Shown piece after piece: positions 4,246 to 5,102 of a stretch of DNA of 5,102 nucleotides. The position numbers were made by a program, and so were the translations under genes. Location of the stretch: the NCBI GenBank assembly GCA_900541285.1, contig UQJA01000128.1, forward strand, positions 1 through 5,102, in the 5' to 3' direction. Below the pieces are notes generated by a model, which saw only the letters and a program-made list of their open reading frames with translations, was not told the DNA's origin and searched no databases. This DNA comes from an uncultured Collinsella sp. GTDB taxonomy: Bacteria > Actinomycetota > Coriobacteriia > Coriobacteriales > Coriobacteriaceae. How positions within the stretch are numbered: position 1 is the stretch's first letter; each line of letters starts with the position of its first letter.

Positions 4246-5102
4246 CTAGTATAGCGTTGTGATCTTCAAATCAAGATCAGATGCCCCGATCTGTTCCTTG
4301 CCGCCGAAGACGCAAACGACCTCATGCTCCTTCAAGCGTTCGAGCGCTGTGCCGCGCGCACGAAGATCTTCGATGGTGGTCGAGAGCATCTCGGCACGCA
4401 AGCGCGCGCGATAATCCGCTGGTAAGCTGGCGAAATAGTGGTTGTCCTGACGCTGCGCCAGAGCACGCGGCTTGAGCGGAGCATCGTAGCCCGCAACCGC
4501 ACTGATGATATAACCGCGCAGCTCCGCTTCGCTGGGATCGAAATCGGCGAGCCACGCACCCGAGCCGTTATAGACCTCCACTGTGTGATCGAGATTCGGA
4601 TCGCGGAACGAATAGAACATGACCGTGCCCGTACGCGTTGCCTTGAAGCCCGCACCATACGCACCGCCCTTCACGCGCACCTCGTTCCAAAGGTAGTCGT
4701 ACGAGAGCACGCGCGTGACGATGTTGGTCGTTCCGTCGAAGGGAATCGCCTCGATCGCCGCGCGATTCGCGCCTGCGCCCACATAGCAAACATCGCTCGG
4801 CACGATGAAGGCTTCGTTTTGCGGCACCGGCTCAGGGACAACGAGCGTTCGTTCGCAGCCAGCAAATCCCTCTTCAAGATCGAAGGCCCCGCCCGCTTCC
4901 CACACGCGCACCAGGTCTTCTTGCGTACCGGTGAAGCTCAGGACCACATCGTCGGTGAACACGCGCTTCGCCACCGCTTCGAGCTTCTCGATGAGGCCCT
5001 CCGCACGTTCATCGAAGTGCGCGAGCAGATCGCACAGGAACTGATAGAAATCGATGCCAGCGAGCTGATCGAGCAGCTTACCTGCGGGCGTGAGACCGGC
5101 GG
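4246..5102 (-). CDS. M16C (PreP-like) insulinase-family metallopeptidase, C-terminal part (runs off right edge)
   Basis: The frame is open from the window edge to the TAG at 4248-4246, giving 284 visible residues; full family members are usually close to 1000 residues. M16C peptidases are zinc enzymes of PreP/Cym1 type. They form a closed chamber from two halves and degrade peptides. The visible part begins GLTPAGKLLDQLAGIDFYQF, typical of the region before the last domain. It contains LWNEVRVKGGAYGAGF, with Arg142 and Tyr148 of the fragment six residues apart. This matches the Arg/Tyr pair of the M16 C-terminal domain that contacts the substrate backbone, and FYSFRDPNL follows. The zinc site (HxxEH) is in the N-terminal half, outside the window. 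No signal peptide can be assessed. About 150 bp separate it from the next minus-strand gene, which has its own promoter. The family call is strong; the substrate is unknown. Confidence 0.9.
   Translation of the reverse strand, partial: AGLTPAGKLLDQLAGIDFYQFLCDLLAHFDERAEGLIEKLEAVAKRVFTDDVVLSFTGTQEDLVRVWEAGGAFDLEEGFAGCERTLVVPEPVPQNEAFIVPSDVCYVGAGANRAAIEAIPFDGTTNIVTRVLSYDYLWNEVRVKGGAYGAGFKATRTGTVMFYSFRDPNLDHTVEVYNGSGAWLADFDPSEAELRGYIISAVAGYDAPLKPRALAQRQDNHYFASLPADYRARLRAEMLSTTIEDLRARGTALERLKEHEVVCVFGGKEQIGASDLDLKITTLY

Overview
The window looks like chromosomal DNA of a G+C-rich bacterium. The actinobacterial class Coriobacteriia (a Collinsella-like gut organism) is my best guess. That guess rests on base composition, codon choice and protein style only; no marker in the window proves it. 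I see no tRNA, rRNA, CRISPR array, transposase or phage gene.

Most genes lie on the minus strand. From right to left in the direction of transcription they are: the C-terminal third of an M16C insulinase-family metallopeptidase (cut by the right edge); a multi-pass membrane protein with a Tyr-rich loop and a Pro/Ala-rich tail; the recombination pair ybaB-recR; a secreted or membrane-anchored protein with a Ser/Gly-rich linker; and, overlapping it by an ATGA junction, the N-terminal lobe of a Ser/Thr protein kinase (cut by the left edge). One gene of unknown function, encoding a single-pass membrane protein, lies on the plus strand. It is divergent from ybaB and convergent with the multi-pass membrane protein gene.

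ybaB and recR are a conserved pair: the nucleoid protein YbaB/EbfC and the RecFOR recombination mediator RecR. In many bacteria they follow dnaX, but no dnaX is present here. The pair is instead preceded by about 340 bp of non-coding DNA with an A+T-rich core and opposed promoters. The secreted protein and the kinase are probably translationally coupled and may form an envelope sensing or signalling unit; that role is inference.

The densest unexplained signal is the 245-bp gap between recR and the secreted-protein gene. It holds a 9-bp-stem hairpin, two near-identical palindromes 73 bp apart, a possible promoter overlapping one of them, and an intrinsic-terminator-like hairpin whose U-tract runs almost directly into the ribosome binding site. 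A second oddity is a run of ten C residues inside the coding sequence of the multi-pass membrane protein. Nothing in the window clearly amounts to a new defence or mobile system.
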